Made by a program: the position numbers and the translations under genes. The notes under the pieces are model-generated. The model was not told the origin of the DNA. It did not search any database and saw only the letters and a list, made by a program, of their open reading frames with translations. A stretch of DNA of 64,000 nucleotides from Himantopus leucocephalus (taxonomy: Eukaryota > Chordata > Aves > Charadriiformes > Recurvirostridae), in the NCBI GenBank assembly GCA_003993805.1, contig RSEF01000002.1, forward strand, positions 9,430,667 through 9,494,666. The letters run 5' to 3'. This document shows, piece by piece, positions 48,188 to 59,485 of the stretch. The number at the start of each line of letters is the position of its first letter. Position 1 is the first letter of the stretch.

Positions 48188-50225
48188 GTAAAAAACACTC
48201 CCTAAAGTTGGGATTCATCCCGGCCTGTGTGCTCCCGATCTTAGCTGAGTAAATTGCAGCTCTAGGGAGCACCATCCAGGAGCCACCTGAGTTGTTGCCC
48301 ACCGCTTTCTGCTTATGTCTACTGCTTCCAAGCTTCACAAGCTTTCCTTCCTGGTCATCCCTGCCTCTGCTCTGCTCATAGGAGGCTCACCCAGTGAGAC
48401 CCTAGAGGTTTCAGCAACTGTATAAAATAGCCACTCAGGGAGGCAGGGGTGATGCTTGAATACAGTATCAAGGAATTATCGAAGAAGGATGGGTTTGGCT
48501 CCAAGAGTACATACCAGCCCGAGTTTCCTCAGTTTGGAGGTTAAAAGAAGCAGGGGCAAATAGAAGTGCTCACCCAGGCTTTCTTAATAGACCTGGAGTG
48601 GGGAGCGAGGCTGTTTTCCTATCTACTGTGTTTTTTCCTGCTGTCTTGTTCTGGTTAATTGGGTAACTCTTGTTTCTTTGAAAGCACTTTGATTCGCCAT
48701 ATGAACACTGGAAGTATAATAAAATCAGGCTGTTTAAGAGTGTGTCTGGAAATGGTGATAAACAGTCCGTTCTCTGCTCTGCAGTTCGTTACATCTACGG
48801 ATCACAGTGAGCTCCCAACCACGGCTGGAGGCCAGCTGAATACAGTGGTGATACGGAGGTGTTGATTATTCTTTTTTCTTTTTTTTTGCGAAGTTTATTA
48901 AACTAAAGGCATTGTGCAATGTGCAATCAGTAAGCAGAGAAATAGAGTCACGTGCCAGAAAGGACTGGTCTGCCTCCTTGTGTGAGCTTCGTGTGCCCTC
49001 CCAGTACAGGCAGCCTGAACTGGGAAAGCAAAAAGAGTGAATCCGATCAGAAGAGTTTCGCTGTGCATAGGATGTCAAACAAAGCAACAATTTGCTGTTA
49101 AATTTTAAAGAAAAAAAAAAAAAAGAGATGGAGACTAGTGTCTGAAAGTTCACTTGCGCTGAGTCGTAACCCTGTGTAAGTGTTGGGAGGAGGGAGGGAG
49201 CGATGCAGGTAAAGGGAGATGAGATTGTTTTGGATCATGGCTGCATTTGGACAGGGTGATATGTACTAGGATCTGCCCCCAGCAGTAACTAGCTTAGGGA
49301 TGCTGTGCCAGCGAAACTGGGAGTAATAGCGGTTAATGGAGCTAGAAGTGTCAAAATGATACGGACAAGGCGTTTTGATGGTGTGTGTCGTTTCAACTCT
49401 GCTTCTGATTTTGCAGTCCTGGGTTTAACCCTTCAGAAATCAGACCTCGGTAGAACACAGGGGTTGTTCTTTACCCTAATATTATCAGATTAAAAAATAT
49501 ATGAATTTAGTTGGAAAAAAACCAAAAAAGACAAAGGGAAGGGTTAAACAGCAAGGCACTGTACAAGGAATGGCGTTAAAGTGGCTGGCCTGTGCCCGGG
49601 GTCCATCCCCCCTCCTCGGAGCCGGGGGGCTGGCAGGGGCTGGGCCATACGCTGTTCACCAGGCTGCAAGGACCGGCGTGGGGCACTGGGGAGGAGAGTC
49701 TCCCGGGGCATAATGGGTGTAACGCCTCTTTGGCACGGGTGTAAAAGGAGCGTAAGCCTATGAGGATTCACATTTGTAACATGGAGCCAAACCTCAGGGA
49801 AAGTTGTTGGGTGCTGCATGTCTAATGCCGCCAAGGCCGTTTAAAAATCCCAGCCTTCGTGTCTAAATTCACAAACAATCCTTCACGTTTTGCTATTTAG
49901 AGGAAAAGTGTGGAGTGGACTTGGTTATTCGATACTAATTATTTAGCAGGTATAAAAGCGTATTCAAGTCCCTAATCTCCTTTCTGAGCAGGCAGGCATG
50001 CTCATGTTCAAATAGTTGCATAACTTGCCCATCTCCAGTTGACAAACCCTTCTAACTTTGTTTTCAGATCTAATGCAACCCCACCCCCGGACAAGCTGCG
50101 TGCATAGCTGGCCCGTAGTCGGTCTTGCTGTTAACCTCATCCTCTTGTCTCTGCTCTTCCTGCTGTTTGTTGCCTGCTTTCCCTATATGTTTAAAATACC
50201 AGCTGTCGAGGAAAGAGGTGGTCCA

Positions 50226-50291
50226 GCATTTGTGCAGTGCCTGGCACTTCGGGATGTTCAGGGCTTTTGGTAAAACAAATGAATGAATAAA
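50226..50291 (+). repeat. Ancient interspersed repeat remnant (possible third copy)
   Basis: GCATTTGTGCAGTGCCTGGC followed by GGTAAAACAAATGAATGAAT parallels 'tttgtacagcgcctagcacaatgggg...attacaaataaataat'. It is probably the same family as 36770-36862 and 9561-9677, but it is more diverged. Confidence 0.4.
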
Positions 50292-50343
50292 ATTCAGGAC
50301 TAAGTTTTGTACTGACTTGAGATGTGAGAGAATTTCCCCGCTA

Positions 50344-50452
50344 GGTCTCTCTCTGCCTCTGTCTCTCTGTCTATCTCCATACACCTCCATATGTATACAT
50401 CGATATCGCTAGATGTCTATATAGATCTGTTTATGTTTGTGTGTGTGTGTGT
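50344..50452 (+). repeat. Low-complexity TC-rich then TG-rich tract
   Basis: TC-rich sequence (about 50344-50378) is followed by AT-alternating sequence and a (TG)n run at 50438-50452. This is compound simple sequence. Confidence 0.85.
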
Positions 50453-53400
50453 CTGAACAGCCAGTGTATGGTACCAGGGCTGTACAGCAGAGATCCTGGA
50501 TGCTGTGCGATGAACACAGCTTGCTGTTGGCATGAGCTGTGAAAGGTTTCTCATTGGCAGGTCTTTTCCTTGGCTGTTCACATCTTCCATTCGATGAAAA
50601 CTGACCGAAGCCAGTGGGATCACAGAGGATTCAAATCAAAATAAAACCTGGGCTGAGCCTGATACTGGGAGTTTTTGCTGAATTAGGCATAAATTAGATG
50701 TTATCTCCCAGCCAGTTACGGTGATACTGAAAGCAGATACTTCAAACTGTTTGCAGTGTGGGAGAGTGTCTAATCTTCTTTCATATAATTTAAAAACTAA
50801 CCCAGGGACAGGGTTGTGGTTTCAAGTTGTAGATGGAACAGACACCGTATTTATCTGGGTGCTGAGGAGGTCAAGGAAATAAAGCAATCTTCTTTCAGCT
50901 CTGTGCATTATTACCACAAACAATAGCCTGCTGGCACAAAACAAGTTTTAATTGATTGTTGTTATTGATTTTACAGGAAGCAAAGCAGAAGAAATACAAC
51001 TTGATTTTTGCAAGCCATGGTGACCTGAAAAATACAAAGGAGAAAAAGAGAGTATGAAGCCCTCTCATAATTTGCCCAGTTCCGTGAGTTTGCAGCTGAG
51101 CACTCTATAAAAGTCCTCTCCATTAATTCTCTGTTTATGTATTTTGACCATATTGATTTTCTCTTTATATAATCTCCATCTGAAAGTTTTATTCAGATTG
51201 TCCGTTTTGTGCTGTCACAATGCAGATCAGACTCGTTCCTTACGGCCAGCAATTTAAACATATCTCTTCCTCCGCTCCCTTTCCACCCGCCTCAAACCCA
51301 CGCAGGGAAGAAAAAGCTGCACATAAAAGTTTTAGGCCAATTGGTACCATGACTTGCTCCTTTCTGCTGATCGTCACTTTCTGGAGGGTTTTCTGTTCAG
51401 GCTGAACCCTAGGTATGGGATTTATTTCTGGTCACACTGCTCTACCAGTGCCTGGCTGGGAGCAGAGGTCCTGGGCTGTGAATAATCACGGGCTGCCTGA
51501 ATAATCAGAGCAACCCAGTTCATTAACCCAGGTGGGCTGGCTGGTGTTCAGCAGGGGGACCTCAGCTGCAGTTAGCCTTTCTCCTGCTCAGGAAGGGAGG
51601 AGATGGTGAACTTCATGGGATGCTGCTCAGATTCGCTCTTTTCCCGAGCTCCCCTTGGGCACGGATTAGGAGGCAACGTGGGTTAAGAGGGAGGATTTTA
51701 TTGGTGGCGGATAAGAAAGTTTTTGCAAATGCTGAGTTGAAAAAGAAGAATTTTCTCACTCTTCAGTCTTGCATGTTAATTTTATGGATTTTGGGGTAGG
51801 TGTGTGACAGGAGGAAGATATTGATGGTAATGGCAGTGCTTGGCACTTTTACAAGAGGAGCCAGCGATTCCTTGAATTTTAGGTAGACTCTCAGTGTATA
51901 TATGGAATTAATGAAGTCACACAGATAGTGTCATTCCACAAAGCTTTAAAATGATTAACAATGCCGAGAATGTTATCATGGATTTTACTGTGAACATTAT
52001 TAACCTAATTAATATTATTATTAATAGCATTCATAGTATTATCAGCTTACCCAATATCTGTCCTCAGGGGCTGTGTAAATTGCCTTCCGAATGCAGAACG
52101 CAAAGATTGTTACAGCCACAAAAATCTGAAAATCAGTCTAAGTCGCGCTCTTTCCTTTCTCCCTTCTTACATGTAATTGTTATTTTATTGTGACTTGGAA
52201 TATTTATACAACAGTAGTAAAAAACCTACAGTCTTGTTTAAATTTGCATTCTGGTGTTTATTCCTTTACTTACATTTGCAAGATTTTCTTCTTGGCAGCA
52301 ACAGCTAAAAGCTTCCTCTCTTCCAAAGCTAATAATTGAAATAGTATGTCTCTAGGAGCTGGGCTTTGAAGGAAAACATTAAGCTTTTACAGACCTCATT
52401 TTAAACTAAAAGTTTAGTTATTTACAAATTATTGGATTTAAGGCAATGAAGAATGATGAATTGTTATCCATATCCCAAAATGAAATCTCCTGTGGCACCG
52501 CTTTACTCGGACAGAGCCCTGGTATTTCTGTCCACAGCAGCTTGCCAACAATATTCTTCCCAGAATGATATACAAGTGAAAAACAAACAAAAAAAAAGAT
52601 TTCTTTTTGCTTTTGCAGCACCCACCCAACTTTCCCACCAAGTGATCTGTTGTTAACGTGCAGGAAATCCCAATGAATGTACATCATTTGGTGAAAGAAT
52701 GACAGCAGACACCACAGCTATCCTTAGCAAGCATCCACCTGCTCCCATGGTGTCTTTTTAAAGCAAGTTCAGCTTACCTCTTCTCCTCTTAGTTTTCCTT
52801 TGCTTAATTGCAGGTGATGATTCCAAAGAAGCCTTCACCTGTTTGAGTGCGCTTTCATCTTTCTAGACAAAGCAGGCTTGGGCTTGGTGCTTGATCTGTG
52901 GCATAGTTAGGGCCTTTGGTATTAAAGGCGTTGGGATCACCCTGAGGCTTTTAAGGTTTTAGGGTTAAATTGATGAGCGTGTATAAAATGTAAGCTTTGT
53001 TGTTTGCCAGAGTTTTTCAGCATTTGTTATTCTTTTTTTCGTTAAGAAACCATGGGACTGTACTGCATTCCTCAACTGCCTCTTGCCTCTTAAACAACGC
53101 TGTCAAACGGAGACCTCTTTGACTTGCATAAAACTTATGATTCGCTATGTTGCCTTTAATCCTCAGCAGCTATCTAACTTAGCTGAGATGTCCAGGTATG
53201 CCTCCGTACCTGACCTGGATATCTGTTTCGCTATGCGTTTCGTTTGTGCTGTGCCTGCTGGATAACAAGCGTTTGGTAAACTGTAGAGCTGGGAGACACA
53301 TCAGCTTCTGACCACTTGAGCCTGCACCTTGACTGCTACTCTGTCTTCTCAGTTATGGCTGCCAGCATTTAGGAATTCAGAGCTGTTCCACGAAAAATTC

Positions 53401-54180
53401 ATATCAAAACCCAAACAGTTCACAAACACCTTTTTTTGTGTTTCTTCTCCCCTCTTTTTAAAGTAGGGTTATATTGACCAAAGGCCCAGTGGAAGGCAAT
53501 GCCCTGACCTGGACAATTGGTGAGCAGCTTTAAGGAGTGCTGCCCGTCAGTGCTAAAAACGAAAGCTGTTGCTTCTAGAAAGAGGCCGTTCCTGGGTTTC
53601 TGGCTGGGATCCCAACACCTTGGCTGCGTCTGCTGTGAAACAGTTCCCCTCACCCCAGCAAGTCCTGGTGGCAGGACTGGCCCTATTAAGGTAATTGCTC
53701 TCCTCTGGGAGAGGGGACAAGTAGTGGCTTTAGTGAAAATGATTTCAGCAAAATTTGCAAAGTCGTAACTGAGATTAAAAGCTGGGTAAAATGGTGTTTT
53801 CTCATTTTTTTTTTCTCCTTCCTCACCCATTTGTACGTTGCATGGGGGAATTTACTGATTTTCTTAGATGAGGTTTGAGATAAGGTTTCCTCTGGCAATT
53901 CCCAAAGGTTTTGGATGCCTTGCATAGTATAACGTGGGTGACATGCCCACCCCAAACTTTCTCCCATATCTTCACAGGCAATTCCTTCACATCAAGGCCC
54001 AGGAAGGCTTTTGTGAAACACGGTTGAACAGGAAAGTTACTGCAGCTTAATGTGTTCTTGTTCTTCATCCACAGCAAATGTGAAATAAACTGGGAGAATA
54101 AGCTACCATGTGTGTTTGGCAGTAGTTTAAAAGAATGTGTTATTTAGCCCTTCTAATACAGCATTTTTATGGTTAAAAAC

Positions 54181-54238
54181 ATACACGTATACATATATGT
54201 GTCTATATATACGTATATAACATACATATAACTTATAC
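54181..54238 (+). repeat. Alternating purine-pyrimidine (TA/CA/CG) tract
   Basis: A run of ATAC, GTAT, ATAT and ACGT words with almost strict purine-pyrimidine alternation. Such tracts are unstable microsatellites and can adopt unusual helix forms. Confidence 0.85.
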
Positions 54239-54800
54239 AGTTATCGTGTCTCAGCTGATTGGTGGTAGTTTGTAAAACTTCAGTAACCCAGTTGCAACTT
54301 TCTGCTCATTCCAGTGGTAAGGGCAGGATCGTGAGTGGCGTCCACACATATGCTTAAAAGGGAGAACATTTTTTTCAACAGGGAGTAAAATGGAAATCGG
54401 TGAAGATCTAAGTGCAACAAAGGACAACATGTTAACTCTGCTGGTGACGATGCTAGAGGCATTGTCTGGCTTTGCCATTTGCCCCTTGTGTCTTAGAGGC
54501 TGCATGCAGCTGTCAGTTCGAGGGCAGATGCAACATCTCAGGAGGAAGGCAGAAGTCCCTCTTCTCTAAGCAGCCCCAGAGCCACCAGGCTGCTACTCGG
54601 TCACTCAGGTTGCTTCTAGACATGGTCACTAAGGTAGAGCTCCTCTCTGTGCTAACTTCAGAACTGTTTCTTACCAACTACGTAAACTTAAGACTTAGAT
54701 AGTAAGGCCAGACTTGGAATTACTTTGCTTTTTATATTAGACATTGGCACATATTCACGTTATGCTATTGTCTCCTGAAACAGTCTTCTCCTCCTAAAGG

Positions 54801-55037
54801 CTATAGGTTTATAGACCCTGATTCATCTCTTAACTTCTGCTTTGCCAAGTGAAACCCTTTGGGCTTCCTAAGTCTTTTTGTGTAAGTCTGATTTCTGATC
54901 ACTTTAATTATTTTTATAGGCCTGCTCTGAACCTTCTCCAGTTGTCTCAGTGCAGACTGTAGAATTGGATTCAGCATTTCAGCAGTGCTCTTTCTCAATG
55001 CCGTGTTCAAAGACATATTTTCCTGTAATGTTTCCAA
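54801..55037 (-). pseudogene. Ancient CR1-type ORF2 fragment
   Basis: The 78-codon minus-strand frame includes LRQLEKVQSRPIKIIKVI, then a short stretch and TKRLRKPKGFHLAKQKLRDE. CR1/jockey-clade ORF2 proteins carry LE.VQRRATKMIKG...Y.ERL..L.L.SLE.RRLRGD after the RT domain, and the register and spacing match. Many residues are changed (for example RRAT to SRPI), so this copy is much older than fragments B and C in the 17-19 kb block. No 3' CR1 terminus is visible to the left. The frame has stayed open, probably by chance. Confidence 0.75.
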
Positions 55038-55546
55038 GCCCCCTTACCTACAGCATGAGAAAAGAAAGTCAAGAGATTGTCTGTCTAAATTTTTTTTCAG
55101 AGTTAATATTTTCTAGGATATAGTCCTTTATCCATCGTATACATGTAGGCAGTTAGATGGAGGTGTTAACATGTGGATTTGACCGACGAACTAGCACCCA
55201 GAAACGCGTATCTGATGGGGGGTTCATAGGCTTTATTGACTGCATTGACCAGATCTCCATTGACTAAGCCGAGACACAAAGGTTACGGGTAGACACCAAC
55301 ATACAGGTACCTGAATTTGCAGCTGAGTCTCTCTCTGGGTGGTATGTAAAGGTATGCTTGGCAAAACTGTTGAATATACATAGAAATATACATAAAATTA
55401 GTAAGTTCTTTATGACAAAAAAAGTGTTCTTTTAAATAATTACAAACTGTTCCTAGTTAAGACTACTGGCTGCAAATCTGTGCCATCCCTACGAACAGCC
55501 TGAAAAGTGCCGTGTTTTCCTGACCTCCCTTGACGAAATGATCTGG

Positions 55547-55628
55547 AGTCAAGTTCTCCTCACCCAAACTTATACCCTTCGACTGACTTCAAAGGAGATG
55601 AATGAGTCGCTCAGCGGGGCAGAATACA
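55547..55628. repeat. Ancient sauropsid repeat remnant (second copy)
   Basis: GAGTCAAGTTCTCCTCACCC, CTGACTTCAAAGGAGATGAA and GGGGCAGAATA share vocabulary with the remnant at 44826-44917, including an altered form of the 'ttgacttcaatggga' centre. The match is partial and the boundaries are approximate. Confidence 0.4.
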
Positions 55629-56111
55629 GGCTTGTTATTCCTGTAACACATTCTATATGTCATTAATACCCTTTTTCTTATCTGACTCTTCTAATAGTCA
55701 ACTAAATTTTAAGTGTTTTATACAGTTGGTTCATTATTATTTTTTTGCATTTAAAACTTGGGAAGGGTATTTTTCCCTTCCCTTCTGTTTATATTTACAT
55801 TTTCAGATAGTACATATACAGCCTAATCATATCACTTTGAAAGTGATATAGAAAGTTGTGCTCTCTTACTCAATCAGATTTAATCAGTTTGGATGGATTC
55901 CAAGTACTAAGCATTAATCTCACTTAAACCAAACTCCTGATAGTTCATCTAGCCTGAGTATTCATGTCAAAGACATAAAACAATCTCCTTTAATGCCCAC
56001 AGTACTTTTTAAATTGAGCTTTCACCGTCTGTTAATAAAACCTGCTTTGTACTGCTGGTTGTGCTCTGTGGAATGTGTCAGGGGTGAGTTTCTCTTTCCC
56101 TCCAATTCTTA

Positions 56112-56140
56112 NTAAAGACCTTTTTTTTTTTTTTTTTTTT
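56112..56140 (+). repeat. Unresolved base and 20-bp poly-T run
   Basis: One N at 56112 and 20 T at 56121-56140. This is low-complexity sequence with uncertain calls. Confidence 0.9.
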
Positions 56141-59084
56141 CAAAAGTATATGAAAATTATGCAATATGGTAACAAGGAATTAGTCACACCTTGGCAGAAT
56201 CTCCATTATCTTGGCTCACATCAAAGGGAAGGAGAGAAGCGTGGTCCTTACAAGCTTATAGCATTCCTTTGCCTTGGAGTCCCACTCCGTGATGACAACT
56301 AAATTGGACACTGATGCTTACTTATTTTTCAACATGTGGGTGTAAAGCACATTGACCTTGCAGTTGACTCTTTTAGAGCACCTTTCATCGTGGGCCCAAG
56401 CCCACAGCGTGATGCAGAGCTCTCTGTTGACTTTCAGGAGTCCCTGGGGAGGATTATTCGGAGGCAGAGCTGCCGAGCTGAAGTCCCTCTTTGATGCCCT
56501 CTGTATTTCAGCATTGCACGTTATTAATCCTGGGAATGGTGCTGCGGTGCTTCCTTATCACACTGTTACGGAGATCATGCTCAACATAAATGGTGCCTTA
56601 AGATGACGTTTTGCATGATTTAGCCCTTCAAGGTCATAATTTACAACAACGGGGGAGTGAACTACAAATTAAAAAGGGCATGAGTAAGAATCCCCGTTTC
56701 TCTGGGGCATGCTTGTCAGAGCACACTGCTGGCTTTACCGGCTGCTGCTGCTGTCAGGAGTGAGCTGGGTGTATTTGATTCCAGCTTTGCCTGGAAAAGC
56801 AGGTGAGGTGCGTGCATTAGATGGTTTTAAAAGTCATGGCTAGGCTTGTTTTCTATGATTCTGCATAAAAGTAAATGCAAAAGAGAAGTGTTTTTGTTGA
56901 TTTGAGAAAAAAAGGGATGGATTTGAAGGTTGGATCAAGTTTCATTCTTGATGAGCAAGAGACTCGATTGTCAACATACTTGAGCTATGACACTGGGGTC
57001 TAAGCAATGAATAGTCATCCAGGTACATATTTATTCTCCACAAGAAAGAGGCTCTGGGCACTGAGATATTTTGGAAAAGTTTTGCAGCTAGGGAAATAGT
57101 TGCTTGACCTTCTGACTACCCCAAGTCAAAAAGTATTTCAGAGCAGTCTCAGAGGTTTTGACGGTTACAAGACAAGTACAGGAAAAGTGTGAACTGTCAA
57201 AAGGCTGCCACATTCGACCCTTCCCTAGTGTCAAGCCCTTTTTTCCCAGAAACCTGCTTCCCCGGGCCGTGGAGAAGGGGTGCCATAGCAGCTGACCTCG
57301 ATGCGAATGCCAGTCTGAAGGTACTAGTTGTCAACCGAGGTGTGAGCACTGGATGCTGTCCCCTTGTTAGCGTAGTACTTAACTTATTGTCTACTTTAAG
57401 AATAAGGTTGCAAAACCTCCAAGAAAGCAGCGTGGCTTGCAGCCCTGCAGGTTGTGAAGATCTCTGCTGTCGCCACCTTCATACTGGGACATCCATCCCT
57501 GAATCTTGCTTTCAAGGCAGGCTGCTGTGGCAACAAAGACAAAACTAATTTATACGTGAAAAGTGGGTAAAGCCATGTACACTCTCACCCCTGCCTCTCA
57601 TTCTGCAAGTCTTTCTATCCTCTCAGGACCAGGAGGAAGCCTGCGATGGGAAAGCTGATGGTGCTGTTGAGCTGACTTTTCTTCAGGCTTACTTTTGAGA
57701 TGAGGCACGTGCTTAGCTGGGTTAAAATCTGTTGTCTAGCTCAGCTCCAGTCTTCATTCGCATCTTCTGGTATGCAGGGAGTTAAAAGAAGGGCCAGTTC
57801 TGCTCTCTTTATGCACACTGCAAACTCAGGCTAATACACTGAAGGCTGTGAAGCTGTTTTAAAGTAGCTATGGCAGAACTTAGTTGAGATGATGGTTATG
57901 ATGGTGACGGTGATTTTCTGAGTTTCAAAATGTAACTTGAACACGGATTACACTTAGCAGTTGTGTTAAATAACAAAATACACCCTGGAATTCAATTTGT
58001 ATTTGATTGCGCAATAGCTAATTTCTTCAGCTACTTTTTCAGCTTCCTCTTAACACTTATGTTTTTGCTTGTAAGTTTTTTGTTTGGTTATAATGAGGCT
58101 TTGTGTCTCCTGATTCCTTATCTTATGTGGGTGGTAGAAAAATTACTCTACTGCTCCAATATTTGTGGTTGTGTGGGGCAGGTGGTTTCACGCAGAGCTG
58201 TGCAAAATGTCTGTAGTAAATAAAAAAAAAGAAGGGGAAGCCTCTTTCCCTGAGATTTCTTTATACACCTGGAACCTCTGCTGCAAACCCCAGGGACCCA
58301 GCAGAATAGCTAGTTTCAGGGATGGAGAAGCCCTTTGCCAATCTTTGCAGCTTCCAGCGACCTGGAGCTGGTTTGGGTTTTTGTTGTGCATCACAGGCCA
58401 CCATGTCCTGGAATTCCAGCTGCCTCCTGCATCGCCCGGGGGTCCCACTCCTTTCTCCTTCTGGGCTCCAGGCACCGTTTTCTCCCGCCCCTCCCAAGAC
58501 TCAAGTATGGAACAGGTCAAGACTAGCTCTTTGGGACTTGTCTTCAAATGTGGCATAAGTCTGCGTGACCTGAAGCATCAGTTGTGCGGCTCCTTGCAGA
58601 ATGAGCATGCTGAGCTCTTCTTCCAGGCACAGAGGTGGATCCTGGACATTTGTCAGCTGTAAAAAAGAAATTCCATCTAGATACTCTGTTGGATATTGCT
58701 TACAGCTAGCTTGGGAACAGACCAGGTATAATACCTTCAAATTAGATAAAGTTTAAGATTTGATGTTGCCACCTAAGGACTCTAGGAATTTAAGTCAAAT
58801 TTACTGAAGTGAATTTCTCAGGAAAGATTTCATCCGCTTGTTAATGGTAAGTTCCAGGACTCGGGCATTAGAATGTTCATGCCAGAGAGCTTGTAAGTTT
58901 GAAATTTGCCCTTTATGGGCTTGCAGTTTTCTCTGGAGCTTCATGCTAATGCCTTCTGGGAATGACATGACATCCCACATCCCAGCCAGAATACCTGCTC
59001 GTCTGCTGTCTCTACACATTACAGCAAGGGTGATTTCTGGACATCTGAAATCATGGATCCTGTAGCTTTGCTCAAAGACACGTG

Positions 59085-59485
59085 TGTCATGGTTTGGGCA
59101 GAACCGGCCACCGGGCAACCTACAGATGCTTCCCCCCTACCTCTCTTCAAAGATAGAAGCAGGAGGGGTAGAGAGAGACTTATGAGTTTAGAAGGAACTA
59201 AACTACTTCAATGAAATATTAATAACAACATAAAAGAAAATAATGAAATATATACAAAACCGTATCAAGCTCCCAGGATGACGATCACGTACTCGGATGG
59301 TACAACATCAAGCTGACAGAGAGGAGAGATTTTTGCTTCTGGACTTCAGAAGGTCAAAATTAGTGCGGGAACTTTTCCCAGTGGTGGCAGCTGCAAATGT
59401 CAGGGAGAATTGCATTTCCAGCAGCTTCCCAGGACAGATTTTCACAGTCAGAACCATTTATTTCTTGTGTACTGTTGGAAAAACA
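59085..59485 (-). mobile_element. Solo LTR-like fragment of an avian ERV (ERVL-like)
   Basis: On the plus strand the segment begins TGTCATGGTTTGGGC, followed by a CCGGCCACCGGGCAACC block and GAGAGACTTATGAG. It then has a TAAACTACTTCAATGAAATATTAA stretch and AAACCGTATCAAGCTCCCAG. This order matches the antisense 3' end of LTRs from ERVL-like elements common in bird genomes: the terminal TG/CA inverted dinucleotide, a GC-containing U5 and an AT-rich R region with a degenerate poly-A signal. No internal gag, pol or env sequence is present on either side, so it is a solo or truncated LTR. The right boundary is approximate. The family assignment is from memory and not verified. Confidence 0.6.

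Larger units (their letters stand above)
42273..54180. other. Mixed-composition non-coding DNA
   Basis: No supported gene. Moderately GC-rich pockets occur near 43130-43460, 44160-44420 and 49560-49720, separated by AT-rich DNA. An AATTAATTAATT palindrome sits near 42319. Poly-T (48167-48187), poly-A (near 49111) and TG-rich (50438-50452) tracts are present, as are two old repeat remnants (44826-44917, 50226-50291). The minus-strand frame 45295-45795 (166 codons) is hydrophobic by composition and has no recognisable family. Confidence 0.6.
55038..59084. other. Non-coding DNA, no gene seen
   Basis: This holds one old repeat remnant (55547-55628), a poly-T run with a single N nearby (56112-56140) and AT-rich unique DNA. 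The frames 57189-57548 (119 codons) and 58165-58662 (165 codons) have no recognisable domain. The second lies in a modestly GC-rich patch with overlapping frames on both strands. Confidence 0.6.

Noticed and set aside
56835..56870. TTCTATGATTCTGC resembling the CR1 3' terminus
   Set aside because: Upstream sequence shows none of the conserved CR1 3' UTR blocks, so the match is too short.
58165..58662. 165-codon plus-strand open frame
   Set aside because: No family resemblance, and equally long frames run on the opposite strand.
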